A stretch of DNA of 64,000 bases from Chthoniobacter flavus Ellin428 (GTDB lineage Bacteria > Verrucomicrobiota > Verrucomicrobiia > Chthoniobacterales > Chthoniobacteraceae): assembly GCF_000173075.1 (NCBI RefSeq), contig NZ_ABVL01000007.1:186001-250000 (forward strand), given 5' to 3'. Shown piece by piece: positions 9,087-17,838 of the stretch. The first letter of the stretch is position 1, and every line of letters begins with the position of its first letter. The notes beneath the pieces were generated by a model. The model saw nothing but the letters and a program-made list of their open reading frames with translations, had not been told where the DNA came from and did not search any database. The translations under genes were made by a program, and so were the position numbers.

Positions 9087-11126
9087 ATGGCACTCTCACA
9101 AAATGCGCGGATAGCGAAGCTCAGCACTCCTCTCGGCAAAGACGTTCTGGTCCTCAACCGGGTGGTGATCAGCGAACAACTCAGCCAGCCTTTTCGGATC
9201 GAGGCGGACCTCCTTTCGGAAAAGAAGGACGTCAAGTTCGAGGACATCATCGGGCAAAGCGTGACGATTACGATCGCCACGCACGGCGATGTTCCCCGCT
9301 ATTACAATGGCATCGTCAGCCGCTTCACGCAGATGGGCATGGAGAGCCGTTTCGAGGCCTACCGCATGGAGGTCGTGCCGAAGCTCTGGGTGCTCAGCCG
9401 GACCTATCAATGCCGGATCTTCCAGAACCTGAGTGTTCCCGACATTCTCCGGAAAGTGCTCAAGGACGTGGAGGTCGAGTGGTCGACTACCGGAAGCTAC
9501 GATCCGCGGGATTACTGTGTCCAATATCGCGAGACGGACCTCAATTTCGTCTCCCGGCTCATGGAAGAAGAGGGCATGCACTACTTCTTCAAGTTCTCCG
9601 ATGGCCAGCACAAGATGGTCATCGCGGATAATGCGGGTGCGCACGAAGTGTTGCTCGGGCATTATTCGACGATCGATTACCGTCCCTATACCGGCCGGCC
9701 GACCGGCGACGAATTCATCTACGATTGGGCGGAGGATAAAGTGCTCCTGCCCGCGACTTACACGCATACCGATTACGATTTCGAGATGCCGAAGAAAAAT
9801 CTGCTGACGCGCTCCCAACAAACGCGGCAGCACGCGGAAGGCGACGGCGAATGGTACGACTTTCCTGGTTTGCACACCTCGACGGGTTTGGGTGATCGGC
9901 GGGCCCGGGTGCGTTGCGAAGAAATGCTCGCCCGCTATGACATGGCGAAGGGCAAGGCGGATGCGCGCGGGCTGCAGGTTGGTTTCGCTTTTACCCTGGC
10001 CGATCACCCGCGAAAGGATCAGGACGTGAAGCATCTCGTGACCTCCGCGGTGCACACCATCCAACTCGACGCGCTCGAGTCCGGCGATACCGATCGCGGC
10101 ACACCGTATCATTGTTCGTTTGCCACGATCCCGGCATCGGTGACCTACCGTCCGCAGCGCATTGCGCCGAAGCCTTTCGTCCAGGGGCCGCAGACGGCGA
10201 TCGTCGTCGGGCCGGCGGGGGAGGAAATTTACACCGACAAATATGGCCGGGTGAAAGTGCAGTTCCACTGGGACCGCGATGGAAAATTCGACCAGAATAG
10301 TTCCTGTTGGATTCGCGTTTCCCAGATCTGGGCGGGCAAGAGCTGGGGGGGCATGACCATCCCGCGCATCGGGCAGGAAGTGGTGGTGGATTTCCTCGAG
10401 GGCGATCCCGACCAGCCGTTGGTCGTCGGGCGGGTTTACAACGGGGAATCGATGCCGCCGTGGGGGCTGCCGGGGCAAAAAGTGGTGAGTGGCGTGAAGA
10501 CCAATTCCACGCCGGGCGGTGGCGGCTACAATGAATTCTCGATGGATGATACCAAGGGCACCGAGAAGATCACCACGCATGCCCAGAAGGACATGAATAC
10601 CACGGTGGAGAACGACAAGACGCTGACTGTCCTCCACGATCGCACCTCGACGATTGCGAACAACGACACCGAGAAAGTGGGTGTGAACCAGTCCATCACC
10701 ATCGGGGAAGCACAGACGATCACCATTGGCACCGAGCAATCCGAGAAGATCGGAGCGGCCCGGTCGACGACGATTGGCGCCGAAGACACTCTGTCCGTGG
10801 GGGCCGCACGGTCGACGGAGATCGGCGCGGAAGACTCGCTGACCGTCGGTGCCGCGCACACCGTGGAAGCCGGGGCGGAAATTGGGATCACGGCAGGTGC
10901 AGCGGTCGAGGTGACAGCCGGTGCCGAGATGGCCCTTACGGCTGGAGCGGCGCTCGAGGTTACCGCCGGTGCCGAGATGGCCATTACGGCCGGAGCGGCG
11001 ATCGAGATTACCGCCGGGATGGCCGTCACGATTACTTCCGCCGTATCCATTGCGATCACCGCGCCCGCTATACTTTTGAACGGCCGCCCCGTTGCCCCCA
11101 TGCCGCCGGGCGTTCCCATTCTCTAA
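9087..11126 (+). CDS. vgrG: VgrG/TssI, T6SS spike protein with repetitive C-terminal needle
   Basis: VgrG trimers cap the Hcp tube and carry effectors. In this 679-residue protein, residues 1-330 form the gp27-like base (phage late-control D type), with FSRLMEEEGMHYFFKF and ETDLNF blocks. The OB/gp5-like region follows, with TDKYGRVKVQFHWDRDG, SCWIRVSQIWAGKSWGG, IPRIGQEVVVDFLEGDPD and VGRVYNGESMPPW. From about residue 480 the chain turns into short repeats (ITIGxAxx, then VTAGAEMxxTAGAA), consistent with a lengthened beta-helix needle. It ends in a Pro-rich LNGRPVAPMPPGVPIL tail. No separate enzymatic domain is visible, so cargo is probably bound non-covalently. Likely cargo or partner genes follow immediately. 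Confidence 0.96.
   Translation: MALSQNARIAKLSTPLGKDVLVLNRVVISEQLSQPFRIEADLLSEKKDVKFEDIIGQSVTITIATHGDVPRYYNGIVSRFTQMGMESRFEAYRMEVVPKLWVLSRTYQCRIFQNLSVPDILRKVLKDVEVEWSTTGSYDPRDYCVQYRETDLNFVSRLMEEEGMHYFFKFSDGQHKMVIADNAGAHEVLLGHYSTIDYRPYTGRPTGDEFIYDWAEDKVLLPATYTHTDYDFEMPKKNLLTRSQQTRQHAEGDGEWYDFPGLHTSTGLGDRRARVRCEEMLARYDMAKGKADARGLQVGFAFTLADHPRKDQDVKHLVTSAVHTIQLDALESGDTDRGTPYHCSFATIPASVTYRPQRIAPKPFVQGPQTAIVVGPAGEEIYTDKYGRVKVQFHWDRDGKFDQNSSCWIRVSQIWAGKSWGGMTIPRIGQEVVVDFLEGDPDQPLVVGRVYNGESMPPWGLPGQKVVSGVKTNSTPGGGGYNEFSMDDTKGTEKITTHAQKDMNTTVENDKTLTVLHDRTSTIANNDTEKVGVNQSITIGEAQTITIGTEQSEKIGAARSTTIGAEDTLSVGAARSTEIGAEDSLTVGAAHTVEAGAEIGITAGAAVEVTAGAEMALTAGAALEVTAGAEMAITAGAAIEITAGMAVTITSAVSIAITAPAILLNGRPVAPMPPGVPIL
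10680..11065 (+). repeat. Tandem degenerate repeats encoding the VgrG needle
   Basis: About 390 bp encode 6-10-residue near-repeats such as TIGAEDTLSVGAARS and ITAGAAVEVTAGAEMA. The DNA itself is repetitive (recurring GCCGGTGCCGAGATGGC-like units). Such tracts can change length by slippage, which would alter needle length. The repeats are within the vgrG frame. Confidence 0.75.
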
Positions 11127-11150
11127 GCTCTTGCTACCTTTCCTCGAGCG

Positions 11151-11783
11151 ATGCCTGTCGTTTACCTCATCGATGAGCGGGTCAGTAATCCGCGGCTGAT
11201 CCTGGATAGCGTTCCAGAAGCCGACCTGGGTTTCCTGGTCAATCCGTACTTCACGGTGGGGCAGATCGTCTCGCTGGTCATCAAGGGCCTGGTCACTCGC
11301 GGTGAGAAAATGATCCGCGGGAGAACCGAGCTCCCGATGATCTCCGAGCTGCGCATCATGGCCGCCGGCCATGATGAGGAATTGCGTCTCGGCTGGGGCA
11401 TCAACGCCCGCAACGCGGTGCAGTTGGCGCCGCTATCCCTGTATCTCGCCTCGGGGGCGAGCGGCCGTTGCTCGCTTCTGGGTTACAATGCGGCCCTCAA
11501 TCGACCGCGCCGCGAACAGTTTCTCGGTGGTTCGGCGATTGGGGAGCGTTTTGGTTCCCCGGGCCACGGCTGGGGACCGGAAGATCTCGATATCCCCGAT
11601 GAGCCGCGGTTTGAGCTGCTTCGCGTCCTCGCGCGGACCCTGGGTGTGCCGGTGATCGCCGGCCTCGATACCCATACCACGCCCTTCGATTGGCGCTTTT
11701 TGGATGCGACAGTGACAGTCGATCGTTTTGGCGACATGACTTTTACCGGCATGGATATCCCCGGTTCCTTCGAGGTTTTTTAA
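11151..11783 (+). CDS. DUF4347-like protein downstream of vgrG
   Basis: This 210-residue soluble protein starts 24 bp after vgrG, so it is probably co-transcribed with it. It has an alternating beta/alpha pattern: VVYLIDERVSN, LGFLVNPYFTVGQIVSLVIKGL, ISELRIMAAGHDEELRLG, CSLLGYNAA, LARTLGVPVIAGLDTHT. A buried 'H-D/G' motif after a beta strand and a 'LLGYN' strand resemble the DUF4347 family (PF14252), often seen at the ends of large bacterial surface proteins. That family match is from memory and moderate. The position directly behind vgrG suggests T6SS cargo, adaptor or immunity protein, but no catalytic residues can be assigned. Confidence 0.6.
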   Translation: MPVVYLIDERVSNPRLILDSVPEADLGFLVNPYFTVGQIVSLVIKGLVTRGEKMIRGRTELPMISELRIMAAGHDEELRLGWGINARNAVQLAPLSLYLASGASGRCSLLGYNAALNRPRREQFLGGSAIGERFGSPGHGWGPEDLDIPDEPRFELLRVLARTLGVPVIAGLDTHTTPFDWRFLDATVTVDRFGDMTFTGMDIPGSFEVF

Positions 11784-11948
11784 GGCGCGCTCCCGGAGAT
11801 CCTGGAGCGTGATCGGCTGCCGCTGTGGAACGCGGGCTGCTGTTTTACTGCGTCTGCCCGTGAATGGACCTGCGCGTCCGCACGGCAGACTTGAAACATC
11901 CCCCCAACCGATTTCGGCATCTCGATCCGATCCCAACCACGAACCACT

Positions 11949-12734
11949 ATGGGTCTCAGCGAAGACTGGAAGAAAGCGAAGAACCGGCTCGAAGTCATGA
12001 TGAGCAAAAGAAACCCAGCGGAAGAGTTCCTCGGAGTTTTTCGCGAAGGGCACAGTATCGAAACTTCCCTGGAAAGGGCGGATGCCGCGGAAGCGCCCGT
12101 GCAATTGCGCGAGGCCTTGGACGAATTTCGAAAGGAAGCGACGGCTTACACGCAGATATTGAGAACCGCCGCGGAGGATACCGGTTACGTTCCGCCGGAA
12201 GACAAGCCGACTTATCTCGCCAATATCGAGTCTTTCGAAAATGCGCTGGCGAAACTATTGGCCGCGGGTGAGGAGAAGGCGGCAGCGCTCGACGGCACGG
12301 ACCAGGTGGTGAAAGTCGAAGCCGATCCCAAAATCGTGGCGGGCCAGTTGATGGGGATGAACAAGGAATTGATCGAAGTGGGGGTGTGGGTGACCAAGAA
12401 GTTATCCACGCTGACGACGAATCTCGAGAGACAGAAAGCGATGCTTGCCGGGCAGAAAGGTCCGAAGGAAAACATGGTTCGCGGTTTCACCATGATCCGC
12501 GATGCGGAGTTGAAGGGGCGCGAAGCCGTGGAAGCAAAAGCCCGGAGTTTCGCCGAGTTGGAGAAACGGGTGAGTCACATCCCCACGGAGTTACATCAGG
12601 ATGCGGAAGTGGCGCCGCCGCTGACGCAGTTTACCGAGACGGCGGCGAGAGTGAAGATGGATCTGGCCAGCGTTCAGGTGGAGCAAAAGGCGTACATCGA
12701 CTTTCTCAACGAGAGTATCGGCATGATGGCATGA
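11949..12734 (+). CDS. Helical hypothetical protein, stand-alone relative of the C-terminal region of the 12905 protein
   Basis: 261 residues, almost entirely alpha-helical and charged, with no signal peptide or membrane segment. Its second half aligns with the C-terminal 140 residues of the neighbour at 12905-14743. Matching blocks are DPKIVAGQLMGMNKELIE with DPEVFVKRLVELNKDASD, LERQKAMLAG with LARQKAWAEG, and LTQFTETAARVKMDLA with LKQFNETAVKLKKDIA. It therefore belongs to the same local family, without the N-terminal domain and proline-rich linker. Function unknown. Position after vgrG and the DUF4347-like gene suggests a T6SS chaperone, cargo or structural role; this is inference only. Confidence 0.8.
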   Translation: MGLSEDWKKAKNRLEVMMSKRNPAEEFLGVFREGHSIETSLERADAAEAPVQLREALDEFRKEATAYTQILRTAAEDTGYVPPEDKPTYLANIESFENALAKLLAAGEEKAAALDGTDQVVKVEADPKIVAGQLMGMNKELIEVGVWVTKKLSTLTTNLERQKAMLAGQKGPKENMVRGFTMIRDAELKGREAVEAKARSFAELEKRVSHIPTELHQDAEVAPPLTQFTETAARVKMDLASVQVEQKAYIDFLNESIGMMA

Positions 12735-12777
12735 TGGATCGGTGGCGGTTATAGCTATTACATCGGGAGTCAATTTA

Positions 12778-12807
12778 TTGACAGGATGTACGTATTCTTG
12801 CTATACG
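12778..12807 (+). promoter_or_regulatory. Candidate sigma-70 promoter upstream of the 12905 gene
   Basis: TTGACA (12778-12783), an 18-bp spacer and TATACG (12802-12807) match the sigma-70 consensus well at -35 and 4/6 at -10. It lies in the 170-bp AT-richer spacer before the gene at 12905 and would start a transcript separate from the vgrG unit. Confidence 0.55.
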
Positions 12808-12904
12808 TTGCCTCCCAAACACTTTCTCCTCCCGGCGCGCCGAAGGGTCCTGGATACGCGCGGTCAGGCGATCTCTAAAAACCAAGTATTCCTCGCTCTA
12901 TTCT

Positions 12905-14743
12905 ATGCCCTACGACCTCAAGAAAGCACTCGCTTCCGTCTCGAAAAGCCCCCAGTCCTTCGCGATTTATGAAGGATCGAAAGGAGTGACCGTCCTCATC
13001 GGCACGAAGGACGCCAAGGAAGCCGAAGCCACCGCCGGTACCGGCTGTCGATTGCTCACCAAAGGCAAGTGCGCCAAGAACGAAGACAATGCCGTCGCCT
13101 TCAAGACCAATCTGCCGCCGCAGAAGAAATGGACGGATGGTCTGAAAAAGGCGTTTGCGGCGGCGGGATGCTCCTCCACGCACTTTGTCATTGAGGAAGA
13201 AGGGGAGGAATCGGCCGAAGAGCAAAGCCAGCAGGCTTCCGGCAGCAGCACCCCGCCTCCGACGGGTTGGAAGCCAGGCGCCAAGCCGCCGCTGCCAACC
13301 GGCCCCAAGCCGACGCCGCCGCCGCGAGGCGGCGGGGTGAAGGAAGGGTCTGAAAGCGAGAGCGAAGAAGTCCCGACGGGCCGCCCCCGGAGTGGCGGCG
13401 GAACACCGCCGACGCCGCCCCCGGGTTGGAAGTCGGGCGTGAAGCCGCCAACCGCACCGCCGCCGTCGACACCACCGCCAACGCCGCCACCAAGAGGCGG
13501 TGGGGAGAGGGAAGCGTCCGAGAGCGAGGGCGAGCAAACCGGTTGGAAGCCAGGCGTCAAGCCGCCGCTGCCGAAAGGTCCCAAACCCACGCCCCCGCCG
13601 ACGACACCACCCCCGACGCCGCCGAGAGGCGGCGGGGGGAATGAAGCGTCCGAAAGCGAAAGTGAAGATGTTCCGACGGGGCGCAACCGGAGTGACGCCG
13701 TGTCGCGTGGCTCAACCGCTCCGACCCCGCCGCGTCCGGGCGCAACGGGAGGCACTCCTCCCACCCCTCCGCCCCGGACTGGCACTCCGAAGCCGGGCGG
13801 TACGGCCAGCACGCCGCCGCGTCCGCAGGGTCCTCCCGACCCGGTGAAACTCGAGAAGGAAGCCCGGGAACATCTCGCCTTGCGGAAAGGCATGCCAGCG
13901 GTGCTCACCGGCGTTCTGCAGAATTACACCGGCGAATCCGCGAAACTCGACGACTTCCTCGCCAAAGCCACCCAGCACGCCGAGGAGGCGCGGACCATGG
14001 ACAAGAGCAATTTGCAACAATTGGACACGGCCATTGGTCTGGTCCGGCGTTATCTCGGCGAGGCGGAGTCGGTGGTGGAAGAGGTGGAACAGGACTGGAG
14101 CGGGAAAACGGCGCAAGGCAGCGAAATGATGCAGGCGCGCAGCGATAATTCGACACTACCCTCGACCTGGACGCCTGAGCAGAAGGGCGCTTATGTCCGC
14201 GAGTCAGGCGCTGCTTTCGGTGCTTTCGACAAAATCCAGCGCCAGATTCAGAAGGCCATGGCGGACATGCATACGAAGGTCCAGGAGATTAAATTGATCG
14301 TCGAGGAGGCCGAATCCTACAGCGGTACGGGACAGGATCCGGAGGTCTTTGTGAAACGCCTGGTGGAGCTGAACAAAGATGCGTCCGATGCCGCCGGTTA
14401 CTTCTCCCTGAAGCTGACCAAGCTCGACGGAAGCCTTGCCCGGCAAAAGGCGTGGGCGGAAGGCCCGCGCCTGGACGAAGCCACCGGCAAGACGGTCAAG
14501 CAATTGCATGGCTTGGAAGTTCAGGCGCAGGAGAAGGTGAACTCGACGGCTCAACGCTTCGAAGTAGCCGCCCGGCGCGCCGAAAAAGTTCCCACGACGA
14601 TCCGCTCCAATGCCGGAGTTGCGGCCGGGCTGAAACAGTTCAACGAGACCGCGGTCAAACTGAAAAAGGATATCGCCGCCGTGAAATCCAAGCAGGAGCT
14701 GTCTCTCAACTACCTCAGTCAGGCGATCGCCAAGCTGGGCTAA
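12905..14743 (+). CDS. Modular protein: N-terminal domain, acidic/Pro-rich linker, helical C-terminus
   Basis: 612 residues in three parts. Residues 1-100 form a compact domain (MPYDLKKALASVSKSP, FAIYEGSKGVTVLIG, LLTKGKCAK) that is clearly related to the N-terminus of the 961-residue protein encoded on the opposite strand at 14953-17838. Residues about 100-310 are a low-complexity linker repeating GWKPGxKPP, TPPPRGGG and EASESESEDVPTG modules. Residues about 315-612 are helical and related in the last 140 residues to the 261-residue protein upstream. No kinase-like motifs are present. Function unknown. It may be a structural or adaptor counterpart of the two kinase-like proteins beside it. 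A candidate promoter precedes it and hairpins follow it. Confidence 0.82.
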   Translation: MPYDLKKALASVSKSPQSFAIYEGSKGVTVLIGTKDAKEAEATAGTGCRLLTKGKCAKNEDNAVAFKTNLPPQKKWTDGLKKAFAAAGCSSTHFVIEEEGEESAEEQSQQASGSSTPPPTGWKPGAKPPLPTGPKPTPPPRGGGVKEGSESESEEVPTGRPRSGGGTPPTPPPGWKSGVKPPTAPPPSTPPPTPPPRGGGEREASESEGEQTGWKPGVKPPLPKGPKPTPPPTTPPPTPPRGGGGNEASESESEDVPTGRNRSDAVSRGSTAPTPPRPGATGGTPPTPPPRTGTPKPGGTASTPPRPQGPPDPVKLEKEAREHLALRKGMPAVLTGVLQNYTGESAKLDDFLAKATQHAEEARTMDKSNLQQLDTAIGLVRRYLGEAESVVEEVEQDWSGKTAQGSEMMQARSDNSTLPSTWTPEQKGAYVRESGAAFGAFDKIQRQIQKAMADMHTKVQEIKLIVEEAESYSGTGQDPEVFVKRLVELNKDASDAAGYFSLKLTKLDGSLARQKAWAEGPRLDEATGKTVKQLHGLEVQAQEKVNSTAQRFEVAARRAEKVPTTIRSNAGVAAGLKQFNETAVKLKKDIAAVKSKQELSLNYLSQAIAKLG

Positions 14744-14773
14744 AATTACGCCGCTTTAGTAATGTCCAAAACC

Positions 14774-14803
14774 AGGGCGGTTCCGCGATGGCGGGACCGC
14801 CCT
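14774..14803. terminator. Hairpin terminator after the 12905 gene
   Basis: AGGGCGGTTCCGC and GCGGGACCGCCCT pair 12 of 13 bases around a GATG loop, followed by GTTTCG. It lies 31 bp past the stop codon, between two convergent genes. Confidence 0.75.
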
Positions 14804-14872
14804 GTTTCGTAACTTCGGCTGCGGTGAGATACCGGCGGATACGCCCGGAAGCGATCAGCAGAAACTCTCTCT

Positions 14873-14900
14873 AGCCTCTCGATCCGACGATCGAGAGGCT
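14873..14900. terminator. Perfect 12-bp hairpin between convergent genes
   Basis: AGCCTCTCGATC and GATCGAGAGGCT pair perfectly around the loop CGAC. It lies between the ends of the 12905 and 14953 genes and probably acts as terminator on the reverse strand or in both directions. There is no long T run. Confidence 0.65.
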
Positions 14901-14952
14901 GAGAGGAGATAGGAATTAGCGCCTCAGTCTGGAACCGGTCCTGGACTGGATT

Positions 14953-17838
14953 TTATTTTTTCTTCGGGAAGAGCTTCAGAATCTCGATCTGGACTTCCTT
15001 CATGATGTCCGCCAGCGAGGGCGGCTGCGTGTCCTGCTGGTGGGCGCGGAGAATGGTTTGGAGCGCGGCCAGGCACTTGATGCCGTTTTTCTTCGAGTCA
15101 TCATCGAGGGCTTTGTCGAGCCCGGTGTTGGCATGGCGTTGGACTTCATCATCGATCACTTTTTCCAGCGCGTTCGTGTCGATCTTGAGCATCGCTTCCA
15201 CGAGCTCGGCGTCCATGGGCTCCGAAGCGCCTTTGGTCGGTTTGCCTTCGGCATTCGTGAGCAGGTCCGCACCAACCTTCGGCGTTCCTCTTCCCAGACC
15301 GTACAACTGTAGCTGGATGGCGTCGTTCGGTAGGAAGGATGCTCCAGCGTCGAATGGACGAGCGTTCATCTGAGCGCCGTCGCCTTCGAAGAAGACATTA
15401 TCCCATTTCAAGTCGAGGAAGTTGCCCGTGGCCAGGCCGGCGAAGATGGTCTTCTGCAATTGCTTGCCTGGAACAGAGTCCTGGAAAACCGCGGTCGTAG
15501 CCACATCCTCGGGCGCGAGTTCATTGGAAGCGGGCAAGAGTTTTCCGTCGATCCCTTCCACCAGGGCGCCGGTAGTACCACCGATCGTCGCGATCGTCGA
15601 CTTGGGAAAACCGAAGTCAAAGCCGGTCTGTTGAAGGATGGCGTCGGTCACCTTGCTGGTCACTGCTTCGCGGATCGCGCCGCCTCCCTTCGGTAGCCCC
15701 ATCATGCTCGATTCGCCCTTGGCGCTCTTGAAGGCAAACTGCACTTTGTCCTGGGCATTTTTGAGCACGAGGACCTCCGAAGAGCCGCCCGACGGCCGGC
15801 TCACTTTGCCATTCTTCAGGACGTCTTTGGCCATAATTTCACGGCTCCGATCCATCAGTTCGTTGCCTTCGTCCTGCTTTTGCGCATCCCAGGGAGGCGG
15901 ACCGAGCCTGGTTTGCACCTTCTCGAAGAGGCTGGCTTCCGCGTCCTGGAGAATCTCCTCGGCCGCTTTCTCCTGATCGACAATCGCCTGTGGCCGGGAA
16001 CGTCCGGGCAGTTTATCGTAACCGTCGGCGTGGTCGGAAAAGAGTTTCCGATACTGACGAGCCAAATCCCGGACGGCTTTCAGGTTCTTTTCCGATTTGT
16101 CAGTCTCCGCGGTTTTGACTGCGGCCGTCAGATCCGCGATCAGCTTGGCATTCTTCCGCAACTGAGTTTCCAGTTGCGCGTCCATCGTTTCCGCGAGGCG
16201 GGTCCCTTCGGGACCACTGACGGTGTTTTCCAATTGATCCTTCGCCTCCTGGATCGCCTGATCCAGCAGAGAGCTGTCGAACGGCCTTCCTTCCGCTTTC
16301 GCGACATCTGCCTCGAGTTCCAGATCGTCGGTCGCTCGCAGGAGTTTTGCCTTGGCCTCCTTGACGCTCTCTTGAAGACGCACGTTATAGTTGTCGACCC
16401 CTTGCTGAAGGGCCAGCTCCAACGCGTCCAGTTGCTTGGGCGTCACCTTCTTGCCGGACGCCTTTTTCATGGCCTTGGCAATATTGGCGGCAGACTTTCT
16501 TTCCGCTTTCACTTGAGCTTCGCGCTTCTTCTTGTCCTCGGGTTTCTTCGCGCCGCCGATGTACTGTTTGTCCAGTCCCTGCTTCTTGAACTGCGAAGTT
16601 TTCTTGGCCAGCACCTTGCGGTCCACTGTCACGGGAGTGGTGGCCAGTTGGGTGGTGGCGGTTTGGACTTTTTGGGGCGAGAACGCGTTTTGGGCCAACG
16701 TGCGGGCCGTGTTGTTCGCTTTCTGCAAAGAGCTATTGGCGCGCTGGCTGATCACCTGCCCGCCGTCCTTCGGTTGACGCTGCCCGCCGTTTTGCTGGCC
16801 TCCCTGGCCTTGAGGATTGGGGTTAGGCGGAACGCCGCGGCCCTGAGGATTTGGGTTCGGTGGAACAGTGCGACCCTGAGTATTTGGAGTCGGCGGAACA
16901 GTGCGACCCTGAGTGTTGGGGTTTGGCGGAACGGTGCGGCCTTGAGTATTGGGAATCGGCTGACCGGTGCGATTTTGAGGAGTGGGCGGCCAAGGGCGAT
17001 TCTGAGTGCCGCCCTGCTGACCGGGATTCGGTGGGGGGACGGTGCGACCCTGAGGATTAGGATTCGGGGGCGGGACGGTGCGGCCTTGAGGATTGGGATT
17101 CGGTGGCGGGACGGTGCGGCCTTGAGGATTAGGATTCGGCGGCGGGACGGTGCGGCCTTGAGGATTGGGATTCGGCGGTGGGACGGTGCGCCCCTGAGGA
17201 TTGGGAGTTGGTGGAACGGTGCGCCCCTGAGGATTGGGAGTTGGTGGAACGGTGCGCCCCTGAGGATTGGGAGTTGGTGGAACGGTGCGCCCTTGAGTAT
17301 TGGGGTTCGGTTGACCAGTACGGCCCTGAGTATTGGGAATCGGTTGACCGGTGCGAGGTTGAGGAGTGGGCGGCCAAGGGCGATTCTGAGTCCCGCCCTG
17401 CTGGCCAATGCCTGGCCGGTTGGTCGTCTGCGTGGTCGTGGTGTTTTGCTGCCCCGTCTGGCCCACCTGCCCGTGCACTTGCCCCTGGGGTTGTCCCTCC
17501 TGCCCCGTGTGGGTGGTATCCGTGGACTCCTCATCGTCGCCGACGAGGGGCCGCAGTTCGTAGGCGATGCCGGTGGCATGCGCCTTCATCGCGGCAGTGA
17601 CCTGGACCGCATTCTCTCCGGCCTTGGAAGCAAAGATGATCTTGCTCTCCTCCTTGAAGCATTTGCCATTGAGGATCGATTTGTCGCTTCCTGTCGAGGT
17701 GATCATATCCTTGATCAGGAGTGGGGTGGGAGCTGCCGGGGTGATGAGGACCTGGACACCTTTGGGGCCTTTGTAGACACCGAATTTCATGGGTGTGGGG
17801 CCAACTTTGCTAAGTGCGGATTTGAGTTCGTACGACAT
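14953..17838 (-). CDS. Modular protein with PI3/4-kinase-like C-terminal domain; candidate T6SS effector
   Basis: 961 residues. Residues 1-105 are homologous to the N-terminus of the 12905 protein (MSYELKSALSKVGPTP, YKGPKGVQVLI, LNGKCFKEE). Residues about 105-360 are a Thr/Gln then Pro-rich linker of about 11-residue repeats (QGRTVPPxPNP). Residues about 365-640 are helical and Lys/Glu-rich. Residues about 650-961 look like a divergent PI3/4-kinase-type catalytic domain: strand FAFK with K704, GLPKGGGAIRE, then D809-L-K-W-D-N814 (D-x4-N) and PFD830AG (metal-binding D-x-G). The same motifs with the same spacing occur in the 18107 protein. I recognised no close named homologue. It has no signal peptide, as expected for a T6SS substrate, but secretion is inference from location. 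Confidence 0.8.
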   Translation of the reverse strand: MSYELKSALSKVGPTPMKFGVYKGPKGVQVLITPAAPTPLLIKDMITSTGSDKSILNGKCFKEESKIIFASKAGENAVQVTAAMKAHATGIAYELRPLVGDDEESTDTTHTGQEGQPQGQVHGQVGQTGQQNTTTTQTTNRPGIGQQGGTQNRPWPPTPQPRTGQPIPNTQGRTGQPNPNTQGRTVPPTPNPQGRTVPPTPNPQGRTVPPTPNPQGRTVPPPNPNPQGRTVPPPNPNPQGRTVPPPNPNPQGRTVPPPNPNPQGRTVPPPNPGQQGGTQNRPWPPTPQNRTGQPIPNTQGRTVPPNPNTQGRTVPPTPNTQGRTVPPNPNPQGRGVPPNPNPQGQGGQQNGGQRQPKDGGQVISQRANSSLQKANNTARTLAQNAFSPQKVQTATTQLATTPVTVDRKVLAKKTSQFKKQGLDKQYIGGAKKPEDKKKREAQVKAERKSAANIAKAMKKASGKKVTPKQLDALELALQQGVDNYNVRLQESVKEAKAKLLRATDDLELEADVAKAEGRPFDSSLLDQAIQEAKDQLENTVSGPEGTRLAETMDAQLETQLRKNAKLIADLTAAVKTAETDKSEKNLKAVRDLARQYRKLFSDHADGYDKLPGRSRPQAIVDQEKAAEEILQDAEASLFEKVQTRLGPPPWDAQKQDEGNELMDRSREIMAKDVLKNGKVSRPSGGSSEVLVLKNAQDKVQFAFKSAKGESSMMGLPKGGGAIREAVTSKVTDAILQQTGFDFGFPKSTIATIGGTTGALVEGIDGKLLPASNELAPEDVATTAVFQDSVPGKQLQKTIFAGLATGNFLDLKWDNVFFEGDGAQMNARPFDAGASFLPNDAIQLQLYGLGRGTPKVGADLLTNAEGKPTKGASEPMDAELVEAMLKIDTNALEKVIDDEVQRHANTGLDKALDDDSKKNGIKCLAALQTILRAHQQDTQPPSLADIMKEVQIEILKLFPKKK
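16800..17400 (-). repeat. Tandem 33-36-bp repeats encoding a Pro-rich linker
   Basis: About 17 near-identical units encode QGRTVPPTPNP, QGRTVPPPNPNP and QGRTGQPIPNT variants. Adjacent units are almost identical in DNA (for example the repeated GGTGGAACGGTGCGCCCCTG). A larger duplication is also visible: the block GGTQNRPWPPTPQ followed by RTGQPIPNTQ occurs twice. Units follow one another without spacers, so this is a coding repeat and not CRISPR. Confidence 0.9.

Noticed and set aside
12905..14743. A kinase-like domain also in the 612-residue protein
   Set aside because: No D-x4-N or D-x-G pair follows its linker; its C-terminus is helical and related to the 261-residue protein instead.
16800..17400. 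Possible CRISPR array
   Set aside because: The 33-36-bp units abut without unique spacers and keep one reading frame (QGRTVPPxPNP); no cas genes are nearby.
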